The position numbers and the translations under genes were made by a program. Shown here piece after piece: positions 26,310 through 43,264 of a stretch of DNA of 64,000 bases. Numbering within the stretch: the stretch's first letter is position 1; every line of letters begins with the position of its first letter. The notes beneath the pieces were generated by a model that was not told the DNA's origin, did no database searches, and was given only the letters and a program-made list of their open reading frames with translations. Source of the stretch: Coenobita brevimanus (Eukaryota > Arthropoda > Malacostraca > Decapoda > Coenobitidae); the NCBI GenBank assembly GCA_032717465.1, contig CM064655.1:20836051-20900050 (forward strand), in the 5' to 3' direction.

Positions 26310-26778
26310 ATTGTATTGAAATGCATAACTGTGTTGGCCTTATAACTGTAGTTACATTTTGTTAATGCAACTGTTACATAAGTGTCTTGGCCTTATAATT
26401 GTAGTTAAAGTTACATAAAAGTTACATCTTGTTAATGCAACTGTTAATTGGCAAAGTGTAACATAATGCAATCGTTTGTCGTTACATAATTGTTACATAT
26501 CGTTTGTAGTTACATAATTGTAGTTAAAGTTACATAAAAGTTACATCTTGTTAATGCAACTGTTACATAAATTGGTACATATTGTTTGTAGTTACATAAT
26601 TGTAGTTAAAGTTACATAAAAGTTACATCTTGTTAATGCAACTGTTACATAATTGGCAAAGTGTAACATAATGCAATCGTTTGTCGTTACATAATTGTTA
26701 CATATCGTTTGTAGTTACATAATTGTAGCAAGTGTAACATAATGCAATCGTTTGTCGTTACATAATTATAATATGGAG
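26310..26778 (+). repeat. AT-rich higher-order repeat built on GTTACAT
   Basis: Block 1 (AAGTTACATAAAAGTTACAT, then CTTGTTAATGCAACTG) starts near 26409, 26528 and 26610. Block 2 (GGCAAAGTGTAACATAATGC, then AATCGTTTGTCG) occurs near 26450 and 26655, with a partial third copy near 26729. The two complete block 2 copies are about 205 bp apart, giving a higher-order unit. There are no open frames. Confidence 0.85.
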
Positions 26779-26819
26779 TTACATAAGCCAAAACCGGCAG
26801 GCAAAAACAAGAAAGATTA

Positions 26820-27200
26820 CCACACATTAAAAGGAAAAAAAAAAAAAAAGGAAAACTGTCATGCAGTTCGAATGGAGAGCGTAAATGAAAAAAAAAAAAA
26901 AATCATCATCCTGGGAGAAGGAAATGAAAACAGAGAGGAAGGAGAGAGGAAGGAGAGAGGGAGGTAGAGAGAAGGAGGGGGTAGAGAGAAGGGGGAGGGC
27001 AATAGCGAGGGGGGGATAGGGAGGAATAGGTAGAGAATGACAGAGGAGAGAAGGGTGAACAGGGAAGGGGGAAGAGACAGAGGAGGGGGGGAGGGGAGGG
27101 GGGGAGAGAAAGTGCATTAAAAAAAAAGAAAAAAAAAAGAAAATGAATGGAGAGGATTATGCGGGGGAAAAAATGAAAAGGAATGGTTTAACGAGGCCAG

Positions 27201-27260
<60 letters not shown>

Positions 27261-27560
27261 GTAACGATGGCAAAGTAAAATAAAGGGCGGCAGCAAATAA
27301 GAGAACAGGCTGAGAAGATTGCGAGAGGATGCCGAAAAGTTAGGGATAATAGAGACAAAAAGCGAGTGAATGTCTGTGTGGCAGAAATAAACAGAGAGCA
27401 GCAATAATGAAGAGAGAACAGCTTGCGATGATTAGGAAGAGAGGATGACCAGGAGTTTTTTGAGGTGAGAAGGAGAGAGAGAAGAGTGAGGGGGGGGGTG
27501 ATAAAAAAAAAAAAAACGATACAGTAAACATAATGAGAACATAAAGAAGAAGGGAGGGGG
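26820..27560 (+). repeat. purine-rich tract with (GA)n
   Basis: A/G dominate the plus strand for about 740 bp, including a (GA)n of about 50 bp at 27205-27255 and poly-A runs near 26830, 26888 and 27120. Reverse-strand Ser/Leu/Phe/Pro frames are by-products. Confidence 0.75.
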
Positions 27561-27749
27561 ACGTGTTAATGGTAAGATGGAAGGATCAGTCTGGCCATCA
27601 GAATAATTTAAAAACCATCAATAATAAAGAGGAAAAAATAAGTGTTGAAAAGAGAAGTTTGCAAAAAAATGTGTTGGGAACAAAGTGACAGGTGGGGTGA
27701 GGGGAAGAGAAAAAGGGAGAGTGAAAAATCAGTGAAAAGGGGTTATCTG

Positions 27750-27753
<4 letters not shown>

Positions 27754-27834
<81 letters not shown>

Positions 27835-27891
27835 GATGAATGAAGATAAAACTGCCCGAATGATTAGAAAGAGGGGATAAGAAATATAGAT

Positions 27892-27956
<65 letters not shown>
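27754..27956 (+). repeat. (AT)n and (GA)n pair
   Basis: (TA)n of about 76 bp lies at 27754-27830, and (GA)n of about 60 bp at 27897-27956. They are separated by 66 bp of unique sequence. Confidence 0.97.
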
Positions 27957-27958
<2 letters not shown>

Positions 27959-28317
27959 TTTCATGCGTTTACCTGACGTAACTACAGAGCAACAGCAATT
28001 GAGAGGATAACAGACCGAGAAAATTAGATAAGAAAATGACAAGAAGCTTAGGTAGGTGTGGATGAGGGCTTGTTAGTTGGTGAGATCAGGTCACGATGGG
28101 CTATTACCCTGAGATGGACGGGTCATTCAGGGTTATCTGCCATCAGGTGGGAGGAATTAGATCTGATTTGAGGCGCTTGATGGTTTCAATTAAGTTGCGT
28201 GAGATGGATGCGGCTTGGGGCTGACAAAAAACAGCAAATGATGTCGCTGACGTTCCTCTCAGTAGGTGCTAAGAAGCTGGAATAATAGGTTACACGCGCA
28301 CATCATCAACACGTACT
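27957..28317. other. no gene recognised
   Basis: Unique-looking, moderately GC-balanced sequence (28040-28250) with no open frame of note and no repeat match in the window. Confidence 0.4.
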
Positions 28318-28384
28318 CGCGCGCGCGCACGCATGCACATGCACATGCACATGCACATGCACACGCACTCGCACACGCACACAC
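28318..28384 (+). repeat. alternating CGCG / GCACAT microsatellite
   Basis: A GCGCGCGC core is followed by (GCACAT)n and (GCAC)n variants. The tract is entirely alternating purine-pyrimidine. Confidence 0.9.
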
Positions 28385-28724
28385 TAGTTGTAACAACACA
28401 AATCTTCTGCATATTGCTAGAAAATGTTCTAAGGTATCTATCATATCGTCGGTCGATCTGATTTACAAGACGCAGCTCCTCCTCTCAAGAGATGGCATAA
28501 TGTCTGGATCAAAAAAAAGAAAAAAAAAAAATCATTATCACGATAAAAAGTGCTGGAACGGGGTTGAAGGCGGTCGAAAGAAGAGGGAGTGAATATGAGA
28601 ACCTCGGACTCCAGGTAGAACACCCAATGGAAGCGTCCCTAATTGAAAGGCCCGTGATGTCTCTACCTGTGAAGTTGGTCGCTGTTGAAATCTTCCTCAC
28701 TTCTGACGGTTTATTATTTTCAGG

Positions 28725-28990
28725 CAGAAACAAAAACAAGAAACAAAAGAGAAAGACTGGAAGCCTGCAAAAGTTGAACTTTCAAAGTAGAGTCGAGATG
28801 ACTGAAAATTTTGCGTTTAAAAGACTGGAGGTCAATAGCAAAGGCAGACTGAGGAGTTCCATAGACGACCAGCTGAGTAATGAAGAAGTAACAGCGCCGG
28901 ATAACTCTTGCATTAGACAGACGCACAGAAAAGGAGTGACAGTGTGTAGCTAGATAGGTGCTGCATGACCGCCTAATTGATATCGCAGTT
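28725..28990 (-). mobile_element. 5'-truncated LINE remnant (same family as 11541-14560)
   Basis: On the minus strand it reads HSFSVRLSNARVIRR, then a broken QLVVYGTPQSAF, then IDLQSFKRKIFSHLD. These match the end of the 11.5-14.5 kb LINE (HPFSVQLSNARVNRY, QLWNCLPLSVF, YDLQSFKRSVSRHLK). Nucleotide similarity is also clear (CTCTTGCATTAGA, AAAAGGGATGA-like blocks). One frameshift lies in the QLW region. Confidence 0.8.
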
Positions 28991-29984
28991 TCCTTCGTGT
29001 GTGCTGCTTGCTTCCTTACTGATAAAGCAGTTTCCTTCATGAACAACAGAGTCGAAGAACAAATGCTGTTAGATTTTCTGACGAAGACATGAAAGTAATG
29101 CGTGTTGAAAGATCTGATTACACACCATTGTACTGACCCTCATTGCCAAATAAAGTTCAGTAATAAGGCATCGTTATTAACAATAATTTCTCTTTGTCAC
29201 CTATTCTAAGCAGGTAAGTGATGTAACAACTAGCATTATACGAGACTCTCACTTTGCTATTACAAAAACTCAGTGAGAGAAGTTGTATGCAAGCCCCTAG
29301 TTTCTGAAGACAATTTCTGTAGAACCTGAGGAAGGAATGTGTTTATTTTATTTTAATCCTCCATGCCACTCAATAATTTTTGATGCATGCTAATCGAGTC
29401 TAACAAACACACATAGGCCTACCCTGACCGAACTAATGTGGGGACTTGTCTACACCTCTGCGTACTAAGTTTTAATACAATACGGTCTTCAGAGTCGGAT
29501 GGGTGAAATCAGTCAAATATCAACCACTGGTTTTCGGATTTCATGTTGCAAAAGACTGGCTAAACGTTAAAGTACATCTTCCTGTAGACTAAATTTCTTT
29601 TCTTCTGGGACCAGGTATATCAAAATCGTGCGGTTATTTACGGAGATACATAAAAACCACAGAGGACAAACTTTAGAAATTATCTCAAAAATGTTTCTCT
29701 TCTGACTACGAGGAGTCACATTAAGATTTTGCATTCAGGAACTGTGTAGAAAATGTGGTAGTGGATAAAGGTGACCTCGTATTACATTAACCATTACTTG
29801 TTCCATTTCTCTCCTCAAAGCTGATAACTGGCCGGTCAAACACCGATATCTGCTCCAGCCACGTAAAGGGAAACAGCCCAGAATCGTGTGTTTAGGTACT
29901 GAGATACGAAAAATGCACAGCCCAAACTTTACCCTCAGTGATCTTAACACTCACGTCTGGTTGAGTCCCCATTCTTAATACGAG
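28991..29984. other. no gene; internal diverged duplication
   Basis: 29625-29685 and 29883-29946 are diverged copies: ATCGTG-GTT/TTT, then GAGATAC-A/G, AAA, a CACAG box, CAAACTTTA, and ATCT. A related tail appears near 34580. No coding content is recognised. Confidence 0.45.
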
Positions 29985-30215
29985 ATACTTTGCATTCAGA
30001 CACTGCAGACTGCATTCAGACTTTGCAGTCAGATTTTGCATCCTGACTGCATTTACACTTTGCATTTAGACGTCGGATAGATTTACACAAACTTTGAACA
30101 CAGAGTTTTCATTCAAACTTTGCATCGGGTTTTGCATACAGACTTTGAATAGACTTCATACGGACGTTGCATACAGACTTTGCATTTAGTCTGGCTGCAT
30201 TCAAAATGTCAGAAA
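29985..30215 (+). repeat. degenerate ~15-bp repeat with ACTTTGCAT core
   Basis: The motif CAGACTTTGCATTTA and variants recur at least a dozen times (TTTGCATTCAGACA, GACTTTGCAGTCAG, ACTTTGCATACAGA). The unit length drifts between about 13 and 17 bp. Confidence 0.75.
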
Positions 30216-33592
<3,377 letters not shown>

Positions 33593-33950
33593 CCACCAAT
33601 ACATAAATCCATCAATACACAACCGACCCTACAAAAATCCTACCATTATACAAATCTCCACTTAACCCTATACTCCACCTCTGCCATATACAGACCTACC
33701 TAACCACTGCTTCACAAATTAATCCTTCATCGCTACACTGTAACTTCACATTTCTTTTAATTTTGTAGAGACACCTTATGGAGTCAGAGTTATGGGAGGC
33801 CTCTTACAGTGAGATGGCTGAACAATCACAACCACAACCATCATCTCTAAATAACCCACGAACTACAACACCCAAGGCACAAATCTGGAAGTGTTAACAA
33901 TATGGCACATAGAATATCATGACTAGACTTACTTTTGACGTTGTTAACTA

Positions 33951-34160
33951 TACTTCTTTCATTCTAACCTGGCCCAAAATTGTCAACCATCAATCTTGAA
34001 GGTTGAGATGCAAAACAGATTAACACTAGAACATGGCGCTAATTACTAAGAAGTGCTAAGAAAATGATCTACAATCATCGTACTGTCTTAATTCAGCCAC
34101 AAAGCCACGTGGAATAAACCGCAAAGGAAGAAAGTCTGGGCCAGGTTAAGGTGAAAAGAC
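33951..34160 (-). mobile_element. family B inverted-repeat element, copy 2
   Basis: The ends are inverted: TTCATTCTAACCTGGCCCA at the left, and TTTTCACCTTAACCTGGCCC as the reverse complement of the right end. The interior in reverse complement shares TTTATTCCACGTGG, TTCTAGTGTTAATCT and TCAAGAT with copy 1 at 1578-1777. Length is about 210 bp, with no coding content. Confidence 0.75.
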
Positions 34161-34507
34161 TTTTCACACACATACAGATAAGAGTTAAGGCCGAAGCAAA
34201 CCCTCAGCTTATATAAGTAATTGGACAAACCATTTTCTTGTACAGGAACATCCTTCACATCACAAATATACTCTTAGTATATATTCTAATTATACCTCAA
34301 TAGTATAAAATTACATACCGGTACTCATGGAAAACACACGGGGATCAAATTCTCGTCTGTGTGGGAGGTTTTCTAGCATTATGTTCTTTACGATTTAAAT
34401 ATTTTATGTCATTATTCTCGTGTAAGCTATAATTATCAGTACTATATCAACACTGATTGCATAAGTAAGGAAATATTGACGAACTATACTCACTTTTTTT
34501 TTTTTTT

Positions 34508-34700
34508 ATTGAGGCGAAGATGCACTTGACAGGTTGGTGATGACTGGCTGAATGCAACATGTCCGAAGAATATTTACTAACCCAAATTTCACCCTCAGAT
34601 ATATGTTGTTAATTAATAATGCTAACAAGTAAAGAGACTATGAAGTATTGATGCTTTCAGCTAATCATCACCAACCTGTCAAGTGCATCTTCGCCTCGAT
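34508..34700. mobile_element. ~190-bp foldback element with ~43-bp arms
   Basis: 34508-34553 pairs with 34655-34700 over about 43 bp with two or three mismatches (shared block GAGGCGAAGATGCACTTGAC, then AGGTTGGTGATGA, then GCTGAA). About 100 bp of loop separates the arms. A T-run lies immediately outside the left arm. It looks like a small terminal-inverted-repeat element, and only one copy is seen here. Confidence 0.75.
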
Positions 34701-36136
34701 GAAAACAACAGAGTATAGATAAGGAAATAAAGTTAAAGGTGCCAGGAAGCCTCCTTAACTCACGAGAATACGGGTGACACTGTAACCTAAGACGTCAGTG
34801 AATTTGTTAGGCTTGTTCTTACTCTAACTACAATGAAAATATATTTAATACAGGAGCAATACTTCCCTAATTCATGTTACGCTACCATAAAATATAATCT
34901 ATGCTCTGCATAAACATTTACAAAAAGAATCAAATATCACTAAAGCCAACAGGAGAAATATACGTGTTCAGCTGCTGTCATTAGTTCGTTTACACTGCCT
35001 CAAAACCGTGTAAAAGCCTAATGAGATCTTGGATTAACTAACAATACTTAAACGGGATGGACGGGTTGTAATCTCTCCATTATTTCGGAATTTCAGACGT
35101 GTAAAGGGATTATTGACCGCAATTGCAGCCTACTGTACGTTCACTGAAGCAAGCAGACCACATCAACTAACCTCATGTTAGGTCCTCCTTTATTCTTATT
35201 TTACTGTTCACAATTTTGCTCTGATAAAGATATTATGAAGGGATTAGATCATTTTTATCGCCCTTAATGAGACAGATTCTTCTTAACCAAAATAAAACCG
35301 CGTTGTAATTAGCGTAAAGAAAAGATTTAAGATACATAATTTTTTTTATAAGCTGCAATACAGTATGATGTAAGTAAGCCTCCAATTTCTGAGAGCCATT
35401 TGTGAAGTCTGTGATGACAGTAAACTGTCAAACTTCACTACCTCGATGATAAACGTTCTCTATAATGTGGCAGGTGGTCTAAATACATTTAATATCCATA
35501 ACGTGAGTAATGACTGCCAGAATTTGGGGCGTGCATAAATCTACCTTATATCTCCATTTTGAGAATATGGCCATACATTTAATTTCAGATATATAACACA
35601 AGATTCCTAGAAAAATAAACACCATGACACTGAGAAGGAGAGCCGCGTTCATAATAAAGGATACACATCAACCCGTTTAGTCTTATGTAAGGTCCACTGC
35701 ACGTGAGATGTGGCACTATTTCTCTTACTGCCTGGTGCAGTGATGAGCAGTGCACCAGGCAAAAACTGAAATCGTTCCGTACCTCATCAAAAATGGCCAC
35801 TACAGTTGATAATACGAGCAGTTGTGTATCCCTACTTATGTACGAGATTGTACACATAATTTCTTATTTCTGTTTCTGTATTCTAACTCATTACATTAGT
35901 GGGAAATTGAGTTAGAAGGGTTTTGATGATGACGATAAGAAAAATAATGTATGGGCCATTAACGCAGTTGAGAAAATGAACACTGTCAGGTACTGTACTC
36001 CTACTCCATTGTCTGTCATAACCACTACATCAGTCATGATACTTTTTCTGCACCTAACCACTGTCTGATGAGCAAACACGGTTCGAGTGTGCTTGTGCGT
36101 GTGTGTATGTGTGCGTGTGTAGTATGTACGGGGATG
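34701..36136. other. no gene recognised downstream of the bHLH gene
   Basis: AT-rich sequence without clear repeats. It includes the 3' flank of the bHLH gene and a short GT-rich run at 36092-36120. A clear polyadenylation signal close to the stop codon was not found on the minus strand. Confidence 0.4.
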
Positions 36137-37111
36137 TCAAGTGACGAGCGTTTGTTGTTGCTGCTGCTGCTGCCATGGGATGTCCGGGTCACAGTTGATG
36201 AACAGCTTAACAGGGTCGGTGAGTGTGTCTGACGGGCTCTCAGAAAACGTATCTAGGTCGTCCAGTGGTATGGCCTCCCCGGAGCCGCATAGCAGCGTGA
36301 ACAGGTCCGTGACCTGGGCCACCTGCTGCTGTTGTTGTTGTTGCTGTTGTTGTTGTTGCTGCTGCTGCTGCAGCTGCGGCTGCAGCTGCGCCTTACTGGG
36401 GACGCCATCAACATCGACATGGATGACCTCTAGTTGTTGGGACTTGCGTTCCTCACCAAAGATGCTGGAGAGGACCCAGCCGCAGGTGTCCTGGGGGGCG
36501 TTACCGTCCAGAATGTCCTGCAGGGACATGATATAGGCTGAGGCCAGCCTCAGGGTGGCGATCTTGGTCATGTCGGTGGCCTCCCGGCGTCGGCACACCC
36601 ACCAGGGCAGTATGCCACGCAGGTTCTCGAAGGCATTGTTGATCTGCCGCATACGACATCTTTCGCGGGCGTTGGCGGTCTTCCTGCGGTACCTGGACAA
36701 CGGCGGTGTACGCGGCTTATGATGCAAGGCATCCTGCAGGCTCCAGTCAGGGTCACACAAGTAACGCGACTTAAGTGACCTGGGCCTCAGCTGGTACTTG
36801 ACAGCACACACCCTTGGCCGCCTACAGCCCACGCCCACCCGACCCTGACCTTGGTGCTTGCTGTCCTGGTGATCCCTGTCCTGGTGTTTGCTGTCGTGAA
36901 GATGGCTTTGGTGATGCTTGTCGTCGTAGTGGTCACTTTCGTGGTGTGTGTTGCCGTGGTGTTTGCTGTCGTAATGGTCGCTCTTCCTGTCACCACAAGT
37001 CGTCCCGCAGGTGTCACTTCGGTTGTTGTTACTGTCCACTGTATCACCAGCCAGCAAGGTGGTTGTACCTCCGACTAGGCACTCCATCCGTGGCCTCTTT
37101 GACGGAATCAT
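36137..37111 (-). CDS. dei: bHLH transcription factor, delilah-like
   Basis: A nuclear DNA-binding protein of 324 residues, expected to dimerise with an E-protein partner and bind E-boxes. The bHLH domain is residues 139-202 (36506-36697): basic region YRRKTANARERCRMRQINNA, helix 1 FENLRGILP, a loop with four acidic or basic residues, then TKIATLRLASAYIMSLQDIL. The preceding PPLSRYRRKTANARER stretch is characteristic of the insect delilah (taxi) family, known in muscle-attachment cells. N-terminal residues 45-90 are rich in His/Asp/Lys repeats (HHxSDHYDxKHH). Residues 248-263 are 16 glutamines and a second Gln run sits near the C-terminus; the acidic DDLDTFSESPSD segment may be activating. 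The chosen ATG has A at -3 (ACA ATG). The coding region is uninterrupted, as in many single-exon bHLH genes. Family identity is likely; function is by analogy. Confidence 0.85.
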   Translation of the reverse strand: MIPSKRPRMECLVGGTTTLLAGDTVDSNNNRSDTCGTTCGDRKSDHYDSKHHGNTHHESDHYDDKHHQSHLHDSKHQDRDHQDSKHQGQGRVGVGCRRPRVCAVKYQLRPRSLKSRYLCDPDWSLQDALHHKPRTPPLSRYRRKTANARERCRMRQINNAFENLRGILPWWVCRRREATDMTKIATLRLASAYIMSLQDILDGNAPQDTCGWVLSSIFGEERKSQQLEVIHVDVDGVPSKAQLQPQLQQQQQQQQQQQQQQQQVAQVTDLFTLLCGSGEAIPLDDLDTFSESPSDTLTDPVKLFINCDPDIPWQQQQQQQTLVT

Positions 37112-37144
37112 TGTTACGTTGCTGCTCCTTCACCAGCCTCTACT

Positions 37145-37246
37145 TATCGATATATCAGTACTGGTACCTCATTATCTTTAATTTTTTTCTGGTGTCTCAC
37201 TTGTCATTAAACTCAATTGGTATCTCACTATTTTGAAACGCAATTG
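37145..37246 (-). promoter_or_regulatory. putative proximal promoter elements of the bHLH gene
   Basis: TATCGATA at 37145-37152 lies 34 bp upstream of the start codon; it is identical to the DRE motif known in arthropod core promoters. Three E-boxes follow within 50 bp: CAAGTG (37198-37203, minus strand), CAATTG (37214-37219) and CAATTG (37241-37246). E-boxes could allow autoregulation by the bHLH product. No transcription start can be seen, so this is an inference. Confidence 0.35.
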
Positions 37247-38819
37247 CTATCAGTGCCTTCAAAATAAACAGCACTTTAGTTCATGGAGACATTTATTCTT
37301 TTTCTGCAATTTCTGTCCTCCATAAGAAATCTGCGTCCCTTAGAAGGTCATGCTGGAGAAAATACGTGCATCACTTCCAAGTGGCTATCCCATTCCTTGC
37401 ACCGCATTAATCTGATAAGGAGCGAAGTTTAATTGCCACGTGGCTGAGAGTTCAGAAGTAAGTGCTGGATTCACTGAGTAAATGACTGATGTGCTTAAGA
37501 GTCGACAGACAAATGTAAAATAAGATTAACCACGTGCGCTTTTATGAGTCTAAAATTCAATACTAAATCTGTACTGTATGACTAAGAATGTAGAATTAAA
37601 TGCTAGATACGCTCAAAGTTCTGAGGTATATACTGTAACAGACAAATGCACCAAAAGTTCAAAATTTATCCAAGAGCCGACGGGGTGAAAACAGAGTCCA
37701 AGTGTGGTGTGATCGGATGGAGGAGAAAAGCGTACATCCTCACTCAACCAGCTCTTCCACCAAACTGACCGCCTACACCAGCCTCCCGCCTCACAGCTCC
37801 ACCCTTCCCTCTCCCTGGTGTGTCACTTCACCTCTCCCCTGATGAACTGATTCTCCCGGTACTTAAGTCTTCTACTTATGCCTTCTGCTTGATCATTTCC
37901 CAGCGGTTGTGGGGTCCTTTACTGTCTCTTCAATTTTTCGATCTTATGTTGATTTTGTTGCACCGGTTGTAATGTTGCACAGGGTCGTAGTCTCGTGGGC
38001 TGACGCTGGAAATTCAATATCCCTTCCTTGCCAGTTTGATTCTAAATATGGCACAGTAATCTAGGTAGTTTCTTAACCTCTGGACCTCGGGAGAACTCTC
38101 AGTGGCGAGTAGCATCATCTAGCATGACCGTACCCGCATACAGCAATCATTCTCTTTTCTTATGGGTTAATTCTCGTCTATCAGTTTTGCAAGCCCTGTC
38201 CATTTTACTAAAATACAAGTAATTGCAAAAGATCATTCAAGTGCATTATTAAAGTTGAATTCATAATGAGGTGCTTGTAGGCCTCCCATGCCCGATGCTA
38301 CATCGTGAAAGGGTCGAATCTCCATGGGTATCTGCCCTTCCTCTGCAGCGATACACTTTATCCAACAGCACACCACACTCCCATACACGCTCATATAGTC
38401 ATATAATCGCCTCTGTGTACTGGAAGAGAATCATAAATGTAGAGTCGGAGGTACAAGTTTCACTTCCTCTACTTCACACTTCAGACATATCCGTCACTCT
38501 CCTAGATGACATTAATAAAAACTATCATCTATGGACAAAAAAACAAACCAAGCTTCTCTCGGCTCAGGAATATTGGTCAGCCGAGGAAACCTAGATGCCA
38601 GATTGAAATACTAAGCAAATTTTCATCTTTGACTACAGCACGCACTTTTTCTTAACACTTTTCCCCCTTCTCTGTACACGTATCACGACAAGCAGGTGCC
38701 ATTCGTGAGCCAGGTGTGACTCATGATAAGCATCTCTGTGTCAGAGGTTGTTCTGGGTAAAGAGTAAAGTATATGGCCACATCTGTCAAGGTTAATTATC
38801 ATGTGAGAAAGTAGGTTAG
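37247..38819. other. 5' flank of bHLH gene; no other gene seen
   Basis: Unique-looking sequence without tandem repeats, which is unusual in this window and compatible with conserved regulatory DNA. 37720-37860 is pyrimidine-rich. Short frames have no recognisable features. Confidence 0.4.
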
Positions 38820-39020
38820 GATGATGATGATGATGACGTTGACGATGATGATGGCGATGACATTGATGATGAAAATGATAAAAGTAACAATGACAATGAT
38901 GATGAAAATGATAAAAGTAACAATGACAATGATGATAATGATGATGATGATGATAGTGATGATGATGATGACGATGCCAATGATGATGAAAATGATAAAA
39001 GTTACAATAACAGTGATAAA
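38820..39020 (+). repeat. degenerate (GAT)n with GATGAAAATGATAAAAGTAA units
   Basis: GAT triplets are interrupted by a longer unit, GATGAAAATGATAAAAGT plus an AACAATGACAAT-type link, repeated three times (about 38863, 38899, 38980). Met/Asp and His/Ile frames are artefacts. Confidence 0.9.
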
Positions 39021-39539
39021 TTTCAATACCGAATCGAAAAAAAATGCATAAGTACAGGATTTTCCCTTTCCCCAAAGCAGTTTCAGAGCGGATGCAGCCA
39101 TGTTGCTTGCGGTGCGACTATGATGCATAACCCGCATGAATAAAATTGACTCTTATATCAGTTTACGACCCGCCCAGCATATACGAAAAACAAAGACAAA
39201 AAAGGGTATTTGCGCACACTTGACTAACCATGCAGTTAATTTTCTTATCACGGCACGAGATTGTTCAAACTTGATCAATTTTTATGATTTAACACACAGT
39301 ACTGTAATGTTTTCAACTATATGAAATCACTGCACAATACTTATACTAGGGGAAATCACACTTAACCTAAATCACTCGTACTACAGTATCACACGTATTC
39401 ATCAGGGGGATAGGCAGGAACATGTCGTCGGCGATTTATTCCTGCAAGCTTAAAGTTATTCTACTTAATTTAGGGGTGACTGATTTGTTGCACGGGGTAT
39501 CTGGTAAACTACTAATCATGCATTTAATTTTCTCCAAGC
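39021..39539. other. no gene recognised
   Basis: AT-rich, unique-looking sequence. The short frame at 39136-39324 has no recognisable features. Confidence 0.4.
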
Positions 39540-40400
39540 CAGAGGAAACTAAAAGTTAGGCTGTTTTTAGTTTTTGTTACCACCAGACGATTTTATGCAG
39601 TTAAGAGATATTGTGAACTGGAAGGATCAGGTCTAACTTTCATCATCCATTCTTTACTACCGGCAGAAGTCTTTTCTGGACTCAGTGAACCTGTCTGGCG
39701 ATAACAAACCGGGAAATACGTCATCGGACTGAAGAGGTAACCACTATAATATATTTCTGTAGTTTATTTATTTAATTTTTCTTGCGTCCAACATCGGCCT
39801 AGGTTTGGAAATCCGTTCCTAAAGGCCTAGCCTAGCACTACTACAGTACTTACAACACACGTCTACATTTTATTACCAGACGATTTTACTACATGAAGCA
39901 TAGCCTCTAGCAGTAAAAGGGTTAATCAAAGCTGAGTGCAACCCCTCCATGTCGAAAAATTTATCCAGTGTAAAATCATCAGGAGTTATTAGGATGTCGT
40001 ATTTGGGCTGGATTTTTTTTTTCCCCTGTCCCGGCACGGGTTCTTACGAGTCTGATCACTTTTATTATCCAACTCTTTGGAGGAAAAATGGCGTCTTTTA
40101 AAATGTATTCTTGCTACCGTCAGACGATTTAATTTATCTTGGGGATTATCTTCTGACGTGAAGGGGTTCATTAGGGCTGTATATCAAACCCCCTACCAAT
40201 TCCAGAAGTTTGTCCGAAGATGAAAAAACCGTCTGAGATAGGAAAAATGAAATAATGTACCATCCAACTGAAGAGAACATTTTTCTACTGTTGGTTTATT
40301 TTTACTACCATCAGAAGATTTTTTCTTTTTTTCTTTTGTTTTGTTTAGGAGAGATTCTTCGAACTGGAGGTGTTTAGACATTTTTTTTTTCATTACTTAG
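39540..40400. mobile_element. cluster of family A MITE copies and fragments
   Basis: The best copy is 39556-39742, with ACCACCAGACGATTTTATGC in the left arm and CGTCATCGGACTGAAGAGGT at the right end. Further boxes are TACCAGACGATTTTACTACA (near 39876) with AGTAAAAGGGTTAATC (39916), CGTCAGACGATTTAATTTAT (40119) with ACGTGAAGGGGTTCA, and AAACCGTCTGAGATAGG (40225). Three or four elements seem to have inserted in or next to each other. Confidence 0.65.
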
Positions 40401-40445
40401 ACACTTTCCTGTACCAAGTAATATGTCGTGTAGTGGCAAGAATAA

Positions 40446-40448
<3 letters not shown>

Positions 40449-40521
<73 letters not shown>

Positions 40522-40580
40522 TTTCGATGACCCTTGACCCTGAGCATCGTTACAACAATCTCTCTCTCTCTCTCTCTCTC
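40449..40580 (+). repeat. (GA)n then (CT)n microsatellites
   Basis: About 68 bp of (GA)n lies at 40449-40517. After a 41-bp unique segment, about 22 bp of (TC)n lies at 40559-40580, leading directly into the GT array. Confidence 0.95.
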
Positions 40581-40582
40581 CC

Positions 40583-41520
<938 letters not shown>

Positions 41521-41733
41521 TACTCGTCTCACTTTAACTTGGTCAAGATGTTCGTTCTTTTGCAGCTTATATCACGTAGGTCAGTGAAGGAAAAGGACGA
41601 TACTACGATTTTACATTCTTTCCATGGCACTTCTTCCTGACTAGCATCATGTTCTACGATTATTCTATTGTTACAACTCGGCATTCACGATGGGAAGAGG
41701 GCAATTATAGACCAAGTTAAAGTAAAACGAGTA
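41521..41733 (+). mobile_element. family B inverted-repeat element, copy 3, best ends
   Basis: Terminal inverted repeats are clearest here. The left end reads TACTCGTCTCACTTTAACTT and the reverse-complemented right end TACTCGTTTTACTTTAACTT, with two mismatches, both continuing GGTC. TA flanks both ends, as in Tc1/mariner-type insertions. The interior matches 1578-1777. Length is 213 bp. Confidence 0.82.

Positions 41734-43264
<1,531 letters not shown>

Noticed and set aside
36141..37236. Cys-rich frames antisense to the bHLH gene
   Set aside because: They are shadows of CAG/CAA and His-codon repeats on the opposite strand.
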